The notes below the pieces were generated by a model, which saw only the letters and a list, made by a program, of their open reading frames with translations, was not told the DNA's origin and ran no database searches. This document shows, piece by piece, positions 42,264-50,799 of a stretch of DNA of 64,000 nucleotides (positions are counted from its first letter, which is position 1; the number at the start of each line of letters is the position of its first letter). The DNA lies in assembly GCF_018343715.1 (NCBI RefSeq), contig NZ_JAGYPL010000007.1:1480-65479 (forward strand), given 5' to 3'. Made by a program: the position numbers and the translations under genes. The stretch comes from Bacillus sp. FJAT-49711 (GTDB lineage: Bacteria > Bacillota > Bacilli > Bacillales > Bacillaceae_C).

Positions 42264-43247
42264 TTAAAAATACTCTTTCTCGATTTTCAGTGTGCTGCGT
42301 ACTGTGTCAATTGGTCTAACTGCTGCCTCAATTTGTTCCCGTTTTCCTTCAAGGAATGGCGGCAACGATAAAATTTCGCCGACTGTTTCGTAAGGCTCAT
42401 CCCCCATAAAGCCTGGACCATCTGTTGCCCATTCAAAGAGGATGCCAGATGCTACACGTGCATATAATGATTCGAAGAAGAATCGATCCACATAGCCAGA
42501 AGTGCCGAAACCAAACTGTTCTAAGCGCTCGATCCATTCATATAATACCTTCGTATCTTCCACGCGGAAAGCTGCGTGATGGACTGTACCGAAACCTTGT
42601 CTACCTGCTGGTAAAATCACATTATGCTCTACAATTACTTGTGCGCCGTTTCCACCTTCACCAACTTCAAATAAATATAACGAACCTTCTTTAGCACTTT
42701 CTCGCATTAACATCACTTTTTCCAAGACTTCTTTGAAAAAGTCAAATTGTGCGATACGGATATGAATAGGCCCTAATCCTGTAATTGCAAATTCTAATGG
42801 TACTGGGCCATTTTGCCAAGGTGTACCTGATTCAACACCCTTGTTATTTTCATCAGATACTAACATATATTGTTGGTCATCAAAGTCCACAAAAGAAATT
42901 GTCTTCTTACCAAACACTTCTTCAATACCATAATTTTTCACTTCATACTTTTCAAACCGCTTTAACCAGTAATCTAATGCAGCATCTGTTGGGACACGGA
43001 AGGATGTTTTATAAATCTCATTCGTTCCATGGGTACCTTTAGGAATTCCTGGGAAATCAAAAAATGTCATATCTGTTCCAGCAGAGCCCTTATCATCTGC
43101 AAAAAATAAATGATACGTTTGAATATCATCTTGATTAACTGTTTTCTTTACGAGACGCATTCCTAATACAAAGGTGAAAAATTCATAGTTCTTCTCTGCG
43201 CTACTTGTAATGGCTGTTACGTGGTGTATCCCTTTTATATGGTTCAT
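42264..43247 (-). CDS. ring-cleaving (VOC-fold) dioxygenase, MhqO-like, module B
   Basis: A 327-residue homolog of the dioxygenase at 35571, with His ligand candidates in GIHHVTAIT and GTVHHAAFRV and Glu in GILFEWATDGPGF. ATG at 43247 follows AGGAGGAAACAG; the longer frame covers its own operator. It is likely to cleave hydroquinones or catechols. It is transcribed alone. Two different operator-like elements lie upstream: a perfect palindrome 25 bases from the start and an MhqR-like half-box at the promoter. Confidence 0.88.
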   Translation of the reverse strand: MNHIKGIHHVTAITSSAEKNYEFFTFVLGMRLVKKTVNQDDIQTYHLFFADDKGSAGTDMTFFDFPGIPKGTHGTNEIYKTSFRVPTDAALDYWLKRFEKYEVKNYGIEEVFGKKTISFVDFDDQQYMLVSDENNKGVESGTPWQNGPVPLEFAITGLGPIHIRIAQFDFFKEVLEKVMLMRESAKEGSLYLFEVGEGGNGAQVIVEHNVILPAGRQGFGTVHHAAFRVEDTKVLYEWIERLEQFGFGTSGYVDRFFFESLYARVASGILFEWATDGPGFMGDEPYETVGEILSLPPFLEGKREQIEAAVRPIDTVRSTLKIEKEYF

Positions 43248-43271
43248 TCTGTTTCCTCCTATCATTACTTT

Positions 43272-43305
43272 GAATAGATATACCTCAAATTCGATATATC
43301 TATTC
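43272..43305. promoter_or_regulatory. perfect 11-base inverted repeat in the leader of the dioxygenase gene
   Basis: GAATAGATATA (43272-43282), spacer CCTCAAATTCGA, TATATCTATTC (43295-43305). On the minus strand the core reads ATATCGAATTTGAGGTATAT, which resembles the MhqR operator pattern ATCTCGAATT...GAGAT. In the mRNA it could also form a hairpin just before the ribosome site. Confidence 0.7.
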
Positions 43306-43397
43306 ACATTGTTTCGTCTCTTATTAAAATAGCCCTGCATTTTAAGTCTGATCCAAATCCTTAATGAAAAAATTAATCCAAATACATTTAATTCAGT

Positions 43398-43444
43398 TAT
43401 CTCGAATTCATTGTAATTTTATAATAACTATTAATATTTGTCAA
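43398..43444 (-). promoter_or_regulatory. sigma-A promoter with MhqR-like box, dioxygenase gene
   Basis: Minus strand: TTGACA (43439-43444), 17-base spacer, TAAAAT (43416-43421). Immediately downstream is GAATTCGAGATA (43398-43409), identical to one half of the B. subtilis MhqR box as I recall it (TATCTCGAATTCGAGATA). Binding there would block transcription initiation. Confidence 0.65.
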
Positions 43445-43494
43445 TACTCTCAACCTCCATATCAAGTGCGATTCAGTTCTACTTTTTAAAAAAA

Positions 43495-43524
43495 CCTTTC
43501 CCGCTAAACTAAACTTGGGAAAGG
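43495..43524 (-). terminator. probable terminator of the LLM gene at 43651
   Basis: Minus strand: CCTTTCCC AAGTTTAGTTTAGC GGGAAAGG followed by TTTTTTT. It lies about 125 bases past the stop codon of the upstream gene. Confidence 0.7.
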
Positions 43525-43650
43525 GCTGGAAACGTTTATATGGTTTGAAGTTGATGTAACAATCTTATTCATGCTTAATCTAAAAGAGGCAACATCAGCT
43601 TTTCTTTTATTGATTTTAAAAATCAATTCACTTACTATAATCACTCGAAC

Positions 43651-44643
43651 TTATAACAATTCCCGTGCCAATAATCGATAAACAGCTAGACGTTTTTCTT
43701 GTGAATGGGGGATACTGACGATCATTGCTTCATCAAACCCGTGTTGCTCCTGCTCTTGTTGCAGCAACGTTGCTACACTTTTCGCATCTCCAACTAAATG
43801 GATTTTTCGATTTTCTTTAATAGTCATGCGATCCATCTCGGTCAGTGGATAATCACGAGCTTCCTCAGGTGTCAAAAGTGGTTCGATCCTTCCATTCATA
43901 AACAGTAAACGCCAAATATCTTGGGGCTTTGCTTCGAATTCCGCTTCTTCTTTTGTTTCGGCTGTTGTCACCATATAGGAAACATTGATGTTTGGTTTCT
44001 CCATAAAAGCAGAAGGTTGAAAGTTCTTTTTATATGCATCTAAAATTTGCTTTGACAGCTCTCCATTAAAAAACTGTGCAAATGAATAGCCGGCGCCCCT
44101 AACTCCAGCTTGAACAGCACTATTGCCGGTTGACCCCAACAGCCAAGCTTCCGGCAAAACAACTTCGGATGGGGTGGCGATAGTTTGACTATATAAGTCA
44201 TCTTCAGGAATCTCATCATTGATTAACTGCAATGCAGTATCAAATTTCTCATACATATTATGCAGCAGTGGCTGACGTCCCTCCGATAAAGCATAAATGG
44301 AACGCTGATCGCCACCCGGAGCCCGGCCAACACCAAAATCAATCCTGCCGGGGGAAAATGCACTTAACGTTTTAAACACTTCGGCAAGCTTTAATGGGGA
44401 ATAATGCATCATCATTACTCCACCAGTGCCAATTCGAATATTTCTCGTTTTAGCAGCCAAGTGAGCGGCTGTCACTTCCGGTGCGGAGCTAGCAAAGTGA
44501 TTTGTTCCATGATGTTCTGCCATCCACATGCGATGATAACCTAATTCGTCTCCCAAGATAGCCAATTCTTCTGCCTTTTTCATAGCATCTACAGCATTAT
44601 TTCTCCTTGTAATAGGGGCTTGGTCCAAAATAGATAATTTCAT
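43651..44643 (-). CDS. luciferase-like flavin oxidoreductase (MsnO8-type)
   Basis: A 330-residue LLM-class enzyme. KLSILDQAPITRRN at the start, GYHRMWMAEHHGTNHFASSA, IRIGTGGVMMMHYSPLKLAE and DFGVGRAPGGDQR are hallmarks of the subgroup with alkanal monooxygenase-like YvbT/YwcH proteins. It is more distant from the LLM proteins at 34496 and 46532 than those are from each other. FMNH2 or F420-like cofactor use cannot be settled by sight, but Bacillus lacks F420 so FMN is likely. A TetR gene lies just upstream in the same direction. Confidence 0.88.
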   Translation of the reverse strand: MKLSILDQAPITRRNNAVDAMKKAEELAILGDELGYHRMWMAEHHGTNHFASSAPEVTAAHLAAKTRNIRIGTGGVMMMHYSPLKLAEVFKTLSAFSPGRIDFGVGRAPGGDQRSIYALSEGRQPLLHNMYEKFDTALQLINDEIPEDDLYSQTIATPSEVVLPEAWLLGSTGNSAVQAGVRGAGYSFAQFFNGELSKQILDAYKKNFQPSAFMEKPNINVSYMVTTAETKEEAEFEAKPQDIWRLLFMNGRIEPLLTPEEARDYPLTEMDRMTIKENRKIHLVGDAKSVATLLQQEQEQHGFDEAMIVSIPHSQEKRLAVYRLLARELL

Positions 44644-44703
44644 TTCTTAATATCCCTTCCAACAGTAATCGAATTTCTTTAGTCCATCTGAGTACTGCAA
44701 CAT

Positions 44704-45288
44704 TCATTCATGTATAAGTTTGTCAACAGACCCAAAATCAGTCCCAAACTTTATATAAGGAATGGCTGATTTGATATATTCGTCTGGGGGTATTTTCTTA
44801 CTATTTCTTCTCCATTCTGCAGAAGCCCCGTAAATTCCCCAGCTTAATATGACAGCGGTAATTTTTAGTGCTTCATCCTCTTCAGTTTTATTTTGTTTTA
44901 ACAACATTTTATAGAAGATGATTTCGAGCTGTTCCCTAATAATACGGGCGATGGTATCTTCGTACCCTCTATGGCAGCGATTTGATAGTGACTTTTGAAA
45001 ATTTGTGATGGCTATGAAAATGTTAACGAGCGCTTCTTCATTAAGTTCGTTATTTTGGTAGTACTCACAATCCAAATTAACTAACAATACTTCAGATAAT
45101 ACCTTTTCCAATAAATCATAAATATCTTCAAAATGATAATAGAACGTGGCACGATTAATCATTGCTTCAGCTGTAATATCCTTAACGGTAATATCCTTAA
45201 ATTCTTTTTTACTTGAAAGCTCCATAAAAGAATCCATGATTAATTTACGGGTACGTTGAATTCGGGGATCCGTTTTTTGTTGTGTCAT
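44704..45288 (-). CDS. TetR/AcrR-family transcriptional regulator
   Basis: A 194-residue regulator. The N-terminal helix-turn-helix is FKDITVKDITAEAMINRATF followed by YYHFEDIYDLLEKV. The C-terminal ligand domain is of the TetR_C type found near oxidoreductases. One Cys (SNRCHRG) and another (DCEYY) are in the ligand domain. It is followed by the LLM gene (60-base gap, same strand) and is divergent from the DsbA-like gene; it may control both. AAGGGAGA precedes the ATG. Confidence 0.88.
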   Translation of the reverse strand: MTQQKTDPRIQRTRKLIMDSFMELSSKKEFKDITVKDITAEAMINRATFYYHFEDIYDLLEKVLSEVLLVNLDCEYYQNNELNEEALVNIFIAITNFQKSLSNRCHRGYEDTIARIIREQLEIIFYKMLLKQNKTEEDEALKITAVILSWGIYGASAEWRRNSKKIPPDEYIKSAIPYIKFGTDFGSVDKLIHE

Positions 45289-45363
45289 GTTTGATCTCCC
45301 TTCTACTTTTTAAACAATTCTTTCAATGTGTTGTATAAACGACATTCCTAGCGAACTATTGGT

Positions 45364-45382
45364 GTTAATGATTTTCATTATG
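45364..45382. promoter_or_regulatory. Fur-box-like palindrome before the DsbA-like gene
   Basis: GTTAATGATTTTCATTATG matches 15 of 19 positions of the classical Fur box GATAATGATAATCATTATC and contains the perfect palindrome TAATGA TTT TCATTA. It lies in the divergent gap between the tetR and DsbA-like genes. A TetR operator is the alternative reading. Confidence 0.5.
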
Positions 45383-45483
45383 TTATAAAGTTCAATTGTA
45401 GGCAAACAATTACATTCAAAGCGAGGAATAAGAATTTTGCTGTCTTGTCCTGGCTAAGTAATCTATAGAGGAGGAAAAATGAA

Positions 45484-46413
45484 TTGAAAAACAATCATAA
45501 TATGATTTGTGATTTAGAAACAGGTGTATGCGGAGTAGCCGGAGAGGAGGAAATGGAGGTTATTGATTTTAATCAACCGGAAAAATCGATTAATCTTTAT
45601 TATGTGACGGATCCTATTTGTTCTCATTGCTGGGCAATTGAACCTGTATTTCGTCGTTTCGTAGAGCAATATGGAGATTATTTTACCGTTCATACGGTAA
45701 TGGGTGGTTTGCTGGAAAAATGGCATGACGGACCAATCGATCCTGCAAACGGTATTTATAAACCAGCCGATGTTGCTGGTCACTGGAGAGAAGTTGGAGA
45801 ATATTCAAGAATGCCAATTGATGGATCTTTAATGATTGATAATCCAGTTCAATCCTCTTACCCGCCCTCTCGTGTATTTAAAGTAATTCAAAAAAAGCAT
45901 AATGAAAAAATCGCATTTGAATATTTACGCCGTGCAAGGGAAGCCTTATTCGCATTTAATCAAAATATCTCAGATAAAACGGTTATGATTGAAATCGTCA
46001 ATAAACTTGGTCTTGATGGACAAGCGATTGTAAATGAGTCTGAACAACCAATCGGACAAGAATTATTAAATGAAGATTTTGGTTTAGCTAGAAGCATAGG
46101 TGCTAGAGGCTTTCCTACTATTATCATGATTAATGAAGAAAATAAAGGCGTAAAAATTGTGGGTGGTCGTCCACTTGAATATTATGTTGACGGATTAAAA
46201 CGAGCTCTAAATATGGAAGAACTACAACCAAAACAACAACCATCCCTTTCCAACTTGCTTGAAAAAGAAAAACTTCTATTTTCCAAAGAAATTGAAGTCA
46301 TGTACGATGTAGAACAATCAGATATTAACTCATTTATTGAAAAAGAACTTCCATCAGATCGTTTTGAAGTGAAAGAAATACTAGGGGAATTGTATTTTAC
46401 AACTACAAAATAG
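45484..46413 (+). CDS. DsbA-family / SpxH(YjbH)-like thioredoxin-fold protein
   Basis: A 309-residue soluble protein. The active-site-like motif is YVTDPICSHCWAIEPVFRRF (CSHC), with the cis-Pro loop GARGFPTIIMIN. The order (VTDPxCxxCWxxEPV) resembles SpxH/YjbH, the ClpXP adaptor for Spx, but also DsbA/FrnE proteins. An N-terminal CDLETGVCG adds two more cysteines. No signal peptide, so cytosolic. The start is TTG at 45484 with AGAGGAGG nine bases upstream; an ATG at 45479 opens only a two-codon frame (ATGAATTGA) that overlaps it. Role in thiol stress is inferred. Confidence 0.8.
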   Translation: MKNNHNMICDLETGVCGVAGEEEMEVIDFNQPEKSINLYYVTDPICSHCWAIEPVFRRFVEQYGDYFTVHTVMGGLLEKWHDGPIDPANGIYKPADVAGHWREVGEYSRMPIDGSLMIDNPVQSSYPPSRVFKVIQKKHNEKIAFEYLRRAREALFAFNQNISDKTVMIEIVNKLGLDGQAIVNESEQPIGQELLNEDFGLARSIGARGFPTIIMINEENKGVKIVGGRPLEYYVDGLKRALNMEELQPKQQPSLSNLLEKEKLLFSKEIEVMYDVEQSDINSFIEKELPSDRFEVKEILGELYFTTTK

Positions 46414-46422
46414 ATAAAGAGG

Positions 46423-46462
46423 AAAATCTGTAGAACAAAAAGTATGTTTTACAGATTTTTTT
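46423..46462 (+). terminator. terminator after the DsbA-like gene
   Basis: AAAATCTGTAGAAC pairs with GTTTTACAGATTTTTTT (46446-46462). Confidence 0.85.
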
Positions 46463-46531
46463 AGATAGAAGTTATTGAAATCATTGGTCAAGACTTCGAA
46501 TCTCCCATAGATCCTGGCAACACTTATTTTT

Positions 46532-47623
46532 TTACTTACTTGTTTCTTTACGAACAATAGGGGCTACCTCCGTAGCTAACAATTCAATGCCTTCGGCTAC
46601 TTTCTTAAACGGCAAACCACCTATATCTATTTGAGCCATAAAACGTTGATGTCCAAAGAGTTCGTATTGTCGAAGTATTTTCTCGATGATCTGTTGTGGA
46701 CTACCCACAAACAAAGCTGTATCTTGACTTGTTAATTGGTCAAAATCTGCTCTAGACATTCGTCTACTGATCATTCCTCGTTGATGGTTTACATATGACC
46801 AATAATTTGAATAATAGGGATAAAATTCATCCTTTGCTTGTTGAGATGTCTTTGAAATATACCCATGTCCCGTTACCCCTACCTTGAGAGTTTCTGGATC
46901 ATGCCCAGCATCAATTCCTGATTTGCGGTACAAATCGACGAGTGGCTTAAATCTTATCGGATCGCCGCCAAGTATTGCTAAAGCCATCCCAACGCCTAGC
47001 CTGCCAGCACGGATTGCACTTTGGGGTGTGCCTCCAACACCGACCCAAATGGGTATCTGATTCTGTAAAGGTCTAGGTGCAATTTCAGCATTTTTTAATG
47101 ACGAGCGAAAATGACCATCCCACGTAATTCTCTCGTTTTCATTAAGTTTTAAAAATAAATCAATATTTTCCGAGAACAATTCATCATAGTCATTTATGTC
47201 ATAGCCAAAAAGAGGAAAGGATTCCACAAACGCACCACGACCTGCGATTATTTCTGCCCGTCCATCTGAAAGTAAATCTAATGTAGCAAATTCTTCAAAC
47301 AAGCGAACAGGATCAACAGTGCTTAACACGGTGGTCGCACTTGTCAATTTGATTCGGGTTGTGACTTTGGCGATGGCAGCTAAAACAACAGCAGGTACGG
47401 AAGTGGCATAGTCTAATCGGTGATGTTCGCCTACACCAAAAACATCAAATCCCGCCTCGTCAGCTAATTCTGCTGCTTGAACTATCTCCTTAATTCTTTG
47501 CCCAGCACTCATAGTATTGCCATTATGCGGGTCTTGTCCAATATCTCCTAGAGTATAGAGACCAATTTCTATTCCTGAATTTCTTTGCTCTTCTTTTTTT
47601 CGCATAGAAGTATTTACCTCCAT
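46532..47623 (-). CDS. luciferase-like flavin monooxygenase, module D (paralog of 34496)
   Basis: A 363-residue LLM protein. IEIGLYTLGDIGQDPHNGNT, VFGVGEHHRLDYATS, TSATTVLSTVDPVRLFEEFA, RAEIIAGRGAFVESFPLFGY and FMAQIDIGGLPFKKVAEGIE align block by block with the protein at 34496. Here GEHH is intact, whereas the 34496 protein has GESH. It lies 17 bases downstream of catE, so it is in the catDE transcription unit. The ATG at 47623 or a second at 47605 (MRKKEEQ) could be used. Confidence 0.88.
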   Translation of the reverse strand: MEVNTSMRKKEEQRNSGIEIGLYTLGDIGQDPHNGNTMSAGQRIKEIVQAAELADEAGFDVFGVGEHHRLDYATSVPAVVLAAIAKVTTRIKLTSATTVLSTVDPVRLFEEFATLDLLSDGRAEIIAGRGAFVESFPLFGYDINDYDELFSENIDLFLKLNENERITWDGHFRSSLKNAEIAPRPLQNQIPIWVGVGGTPQSAIRAGRLGVGMALAILGGDPIRFKPLVDLYRKSGIDAGHDPETLKVGVTGHGYISKTSQQAKDEFYPYYSNYWSYVNHQRGMISRRMSRADFDQLTSQDTALFVGSPQQIIEKILRQYELFGHQRFMAQIDIGGLPFKKVAEGIELLATEVAPIVRKETSK

Positions 47624-47640
47624 TGTTAAAAAACATTCCG

Positions 47641-48489
47641 TTAGGCTTCTAAGAAAATGCGATTACCGGAAGGATCTGACGTAATGATAAAACCATTTTC
47701 TTCAGTAACGGATGCACCAATACTCTTTAGCTGAGTAATAATTCTATTTCTTTTTTCTTCATCTGGAAGAATTAAAGTAAAGGATTCGAGACCAACACTT
47801 CCAAGAGAAGGTGATGGTGCACCTACACCATTCCAAGTGTTTAAGCCAATATGGTGATGGTATTTACCATCCGAAATGAAAAGTGCTTGTGTACCATAAC
47901 GGTTTACTACTTCAAATCCTAGTCCCTTTATATAAAATTCTTCCGTCTTTTTTAATTCGGATACATGCAAATGGATATGTCCCATTACAGTAGCAACAGG
48001 CAGCCCCTTCCATGATTGCTGTTTACCTCCTGATAGCAGGTCTACAAAATTCAATAGATCAACTGTCATTTCCACTTCGCCATTTTCCCAATCCCACTTG
48101 GAAGGATCACGGTCCGTATAAATTTCAATCCCATTTCCATCCGGATCAGATAAGTAAAGGGCTTCACTCACAAGATGGTCTGAAGAACCAAACCGCAAAC
48201 CAATTTCCATAAAATGTTGCACTATTTTAGCTAAATCAGTGCGTCTAGGTAGAAGAAGGGCAAAATGATATAACCCTGTAGTTCTTCCTTGTTTAGGAAC
48301 AACATTATCTGGTTGTTGAATTGTTAATAATACGGTCTTTCCATCCGCAGTTAATTTTGCAGATCTTTCAGTTTGTTCTATTGCCCTAAAGCCGATCACT
48401 TCTTGATAAAAGGCTAACGACCGTTCAAAATTTTGCACCTTTAAGTTAACTTGACCTACGAATGTAACAGGCTCACGATGATAATTCAT
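47641..48489 (-). CDS. catE: catechol-2,3-dioxygenase CatE
   Basis: A 282-residue extradiol dioxygenase with two VOC modules. Ligand-like residues: His in GLYHFALLLP, Glu in NGIEIYTDRDPS, His in GHIHLHVSELK and GKYHHHIGLN. In B. subtilis catDE is induced by catechol, quinones and diamide and detoxifies catechol by ring cleavage. DoxX-family catD is immediately upstream (12 bases) and an HxlR-type regulator is divergent, the same layout as in B. subtilis. Confidence 0.92.
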   Translation of the reverse strand: MNYHREPVTFVGQVNLKVQNFERSLAFYQEVIGFRAIEQTERSAKLTADGKTVLLTIQQPDNVVPKQGRTTGLYHFALLLPRRTDLAKIVQHFMEIGLRFGSSDHLVSEALYLSDPDGNGIEIYTDRDPSKWDWENGEVEMTVDLLNFVDLLSGGKQQSWKGLPVATVMGHIHLHVSELKKTEEFYIKGLGFEVVNRYGTQALFISDGKYHHHIGLNTWNGVGAPSPSLGSVGLESFTLILPDEEKRNRIITQLKSIGASVTEENGFIITSDPSGNRIFLEA

Positions 48490-48501
48490 ATTTATACCCC
48501 C

Positions 48502-48909
48502 TTAAGCTTTCTCAGAACGAAACAATATGTTATCTAAAGCTAAAAAAGAATTTTTTGTTGCAGCAAGATAAATTGAAATGGCCATTAAAGCTAGATCAAG
48601 TTCATATCCTGCCATTTGACCATTTCCAAGAAATCCTACAGAAAGTTTCACTTTTACAATGGCTACAGCCAAAATAATAGCAAATAAAATGGAAATAATT
48701 CTTGTTCCCACTCCTAAAACGATAGCAATACCACCAATTAATTCAATTAGAGCTACCATATAGGCCGTGAAGCCCGGAAGACCTAAACTTTCAAAAAATC
48801 CAACAGTGTTTTCAATTCCGTCTTGAAACTTTGCTAACCCATGTATTAAAAAGGTTGCCCCTAAAAACACTCGTAAAATTATTTTAGCTGCTTCATTTTT
48901 TCCAAACAT
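48502..48909 (-). CDS. catD: DoxX-family membrane protein CatD
   Basis: A 135-residue protein with four membrane helices (for example FLGATFLIHGLAKF, FTAYMVALIELIGGIAIVLG and IISILFAIILAVAI). CatD is co-expressed with CatE in B. subtilis and may pass electrons from quinones or anchor the dioxygenase; its precise job is unresolved. AGGAGAGATAAAT precedes the ATG. It is the first gene of catD-catE-LLM. Confidence 0.9.
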   Translation of the reverse strand: MFGKNEAAKIILRVFLGATFLIHGLAKFQDGIENTVGFFESLGLPGFTAYMVALIELIGGIAIVLGVGTRIISILFAIILAVAIVKVKLSVGFLGNGQMAGYELDLALMAISIYLAATKNSFLALDNILFRSEKA

Positions 48910-48984
48910 TTATTTATCTCTCCTTCTTTCATTTTGTTCCTACTAACAAATGACCATACGGAAGACAATCAATTAGTTAGTTAG

Positions 48985-48997
48985 TTACTTTATGTAA
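48985..48997. promoter_or_regulatory. candidate CatR/YodB-type operator in the catD-hxlR gap
   Basis: TTAC TTTAT GTAA is a small palindrome between the divergent catD and HxlR genes, preceded by a TTAG repeated array (48973-48984). HxlR/DUF24 regulators bind short TTAC...GTAA-like dyads. Location is right; specificity is inferred. Confidence 0.45.
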
Positions 48998-49090
48998 GTT
49001 AATATATAATTATAATAAACTGAAGTCAAGTAACCAATTTACAAAATAATATTAAGTTATAAGAGGATAAGAGAAAGGGAGTTGAATTCA

Positions 49091-49390
49091 TTGGAGAGTT
49101 CTAAATTTGACAAAGCCATGGGATTCCTAAGCCAAAGGTGGACCGGAATGATCATTTACCAGTTATTATTAGGTCCTCAGCGTTTTTGTACTATTGAATC
49201 ATTGGTGGGAGTAAGTAGTAGAGTGCTGTCGGAGAGATTAAAGGATTTAGAGAACGAGGGAGTTATTAAACGGAATGTATATCCAGAAACTCCAGTAAGA
49301 ATCGAATATTCCTTGACAGATAAAGGGCTGGCACTAGAGCCCATTATGAGAGATATAGAAAAATGGTCACAAAACTGGTTGAAAGAATAA
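49091..49390 (+). CDS. HxlR-family regulator (CatR/YodB-like) lacking the N-terminal redox cysteine
   Basis: A 99-residue winged-helix protein: KAMGFLSQRWTGMIIYQLL, SSRVLSERLKDLENEGVI and PETPVRIEYSLTDKGLAL. I prefer TTG at 49091, because AGGGAG (49076-49081) abuts the TTG at 49082 too closely; the difference is three residues. CatR and YodB sense quinones through a conserved Cys at about residue 6-7 before the first helix. Here that position is Ser (ESSKFDKAM), and the only Cys is in QRFCTIES in the second helix. It is divergent from catDE, its probable target. Confidence 0.87.
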   Translation: MESSKFDKAMGFLSQRWTGMIIYQLLLGPQRFCTIESLVGVSSRVLSERLKDLENEGVIKRNVYPETPVRIEYSLTDKGLALEPIMRDIEKWSQNWLKE

Positions 49391-49425
49391 TAGTTTCCCC
49401 TTTCGAATTTAAGAAATTAAAGAAA

Positions 49426-49470
49426 GGATACAAATGAGTAAAATCTTACTACTTGTATCCGTTTTTTATT
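49426..49470. terminator. terminator between the HxlR and MFS genes
   Basis: GGATACAAATGAGTAA pairs with TTACTACTTGTATCC and is followed by GTTTTTT. Confidence 0.82.
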
Positions 49471-49498
49471 CACGTTTAAAACAAATCAATAAAGGATA

Positions 49499-50677
49499 TT
49501 AAGATGCTGTCATTGCTTTCCTTTTGTTTATGAATAAAGAAGAAGAGTAAACAATTAGGAAAGCCAACATGATATAAGCTGAAACTAAGTAAATTAAACT
49601 ATAACTTAATTTTGCCGCTACTAAACCTAGAATAGCAGAGCCTCCTCCAATTCCTATATCAAGGGAATTATAAAACATAGATGTTACTTTTAAATAACGA
49701 TCAGGTGTGGTTTTATTCAATACCCAAGCTTGTAATGCAGGGAATAAAGCTCCTTGCCCTATTCCGTATAAACATGCGGCGCTTAACAAGCCATATAATG
49801 TAGTGGACTGATACAATAAGGTAAATCCAATGATCATCGATATAGAGCTCGGAATGATTACCCAAACAGGACCGATTCGGTCAAAGGTTTTTCCTGAAAC
49901 AAATCGAATTAAAAACGCACTTATTGTATTAATAAAATAAAACCATGCTACACCTTCAATGTTTAATTCTTTTGCATATAGCGCCATAAAGCTCATGACA
50001 CCCCCCATACATGCACCCATTAAGAGAATTAGAAAAGAAGGGATCATGACAGATGATTCAATCATTGGCTGTAATAAGGTTCTTTCTTGTTGATTTTCGC
50101 TTTTTTGACTTTCCGGAAAAGAAATGAAACTAACACAAAGTAAAAATAAAAGTATACTAGCACTTGCTGTGATAAATAATACGATAGGATTATAAGATTC
50201 AATTAACCACATACCGACAAAAGGTGATATCGCCAATGCAATGGTTGTACCATTTCCAATCATCCCTATGCCTTCTCCCCTTCTTTCATTTGGAATGATC
50301 TCTGCCGCTAATGTAGTAAGAATAGTAATGGACAAGCCTAAGCCACAACCATGAAAAATACGAAGAGAAAGAGCAAAATAAAAACTGTTCGCTATGTAAT
50401 AACCAAGGGTAGAAATTAAACAAATAAGTATAGAAGCTACTAAAACTTTCTTTTTTCCAAAACGATTTGTAAAAGTCTCTGTAAAAAAACGAATAAAAAC
50501 TGCAGAAAACGTAAAACTGCCTATAATCAAACCGATCTGTGAGGTACTAAACCCATTTTGGTTTGATAAAAAAAGTGGAAGTGTAGGCAAGAGTATATCG
50601 AATGCAAAAAAAGAAAAAGCATTCGCAAACATGAGTAAGATAAATATTTTAGTCCAGAGTGATGTCTTGTTTGACAT
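49499..50677 (-). CDS. major facilitator superfamily transporter
   Basis: A 392-residue, 12-helix transporter of the MFS multidrug/sugar efflux group. The loop 2-3 motif reads TETFTNRFGKKKVL, close to the MFS motif A. Helix 4-5 has LRIFHGCGLGLSITILTTLA. ATG at 50677 follows AAAGGAA at nine bases; longer frames start in front of the ribosome site. It probably exports a toxic organic compound; being next to catDE and an HxlR regulator suggests aromatic or quinone efflux, but no direct evidence. A palindromic region lies upstream. Confidence 0.88.
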   Translation of the reverse strand: MSNKTSLWTKIFILLMFANAFSFFAFDILLPTLPLFLSNQNGFSTSQIGLIIGSFTFSAVFIRFFTETFTNRFGKKKVLVASILICLISTLGYYIANSFYFALSLRIFHGCGLGLSITILTTLAAEIIPNERRGEGIGMIGNGTTIALAISPFVGMWLIESYNPIVLFITASASILLFLLCVSFISFPESQKSENQQERTLLQPMIESSVMIPSFLILLMGACMGGVMSFMALYAKELNIEGVAWFYFINTISAFLIRFVSGKTFDRIGPVWVIIPSSISMIIGFTLLYQSTTLYGLLSAACLYGIGQGALFPALQAWVLNKTTPDRYLKVTSMFYNSLDIGIGGGSAILGLVAAKLSYSLIYLVSAYIMLAFLIVYSSSLFINKRKAMTAS

Positions 50678-50799
50678 GGTACACATTTCCTTTCTTAAAA
50701 AGCTGGGTAACCAAGTGATTTGAATACCCATTTATGCATAGAATCCGAACGGAAACTCCTCAAGTGCCCCCTCTTGTTCTACATAGGAAGGAGAGCAGC

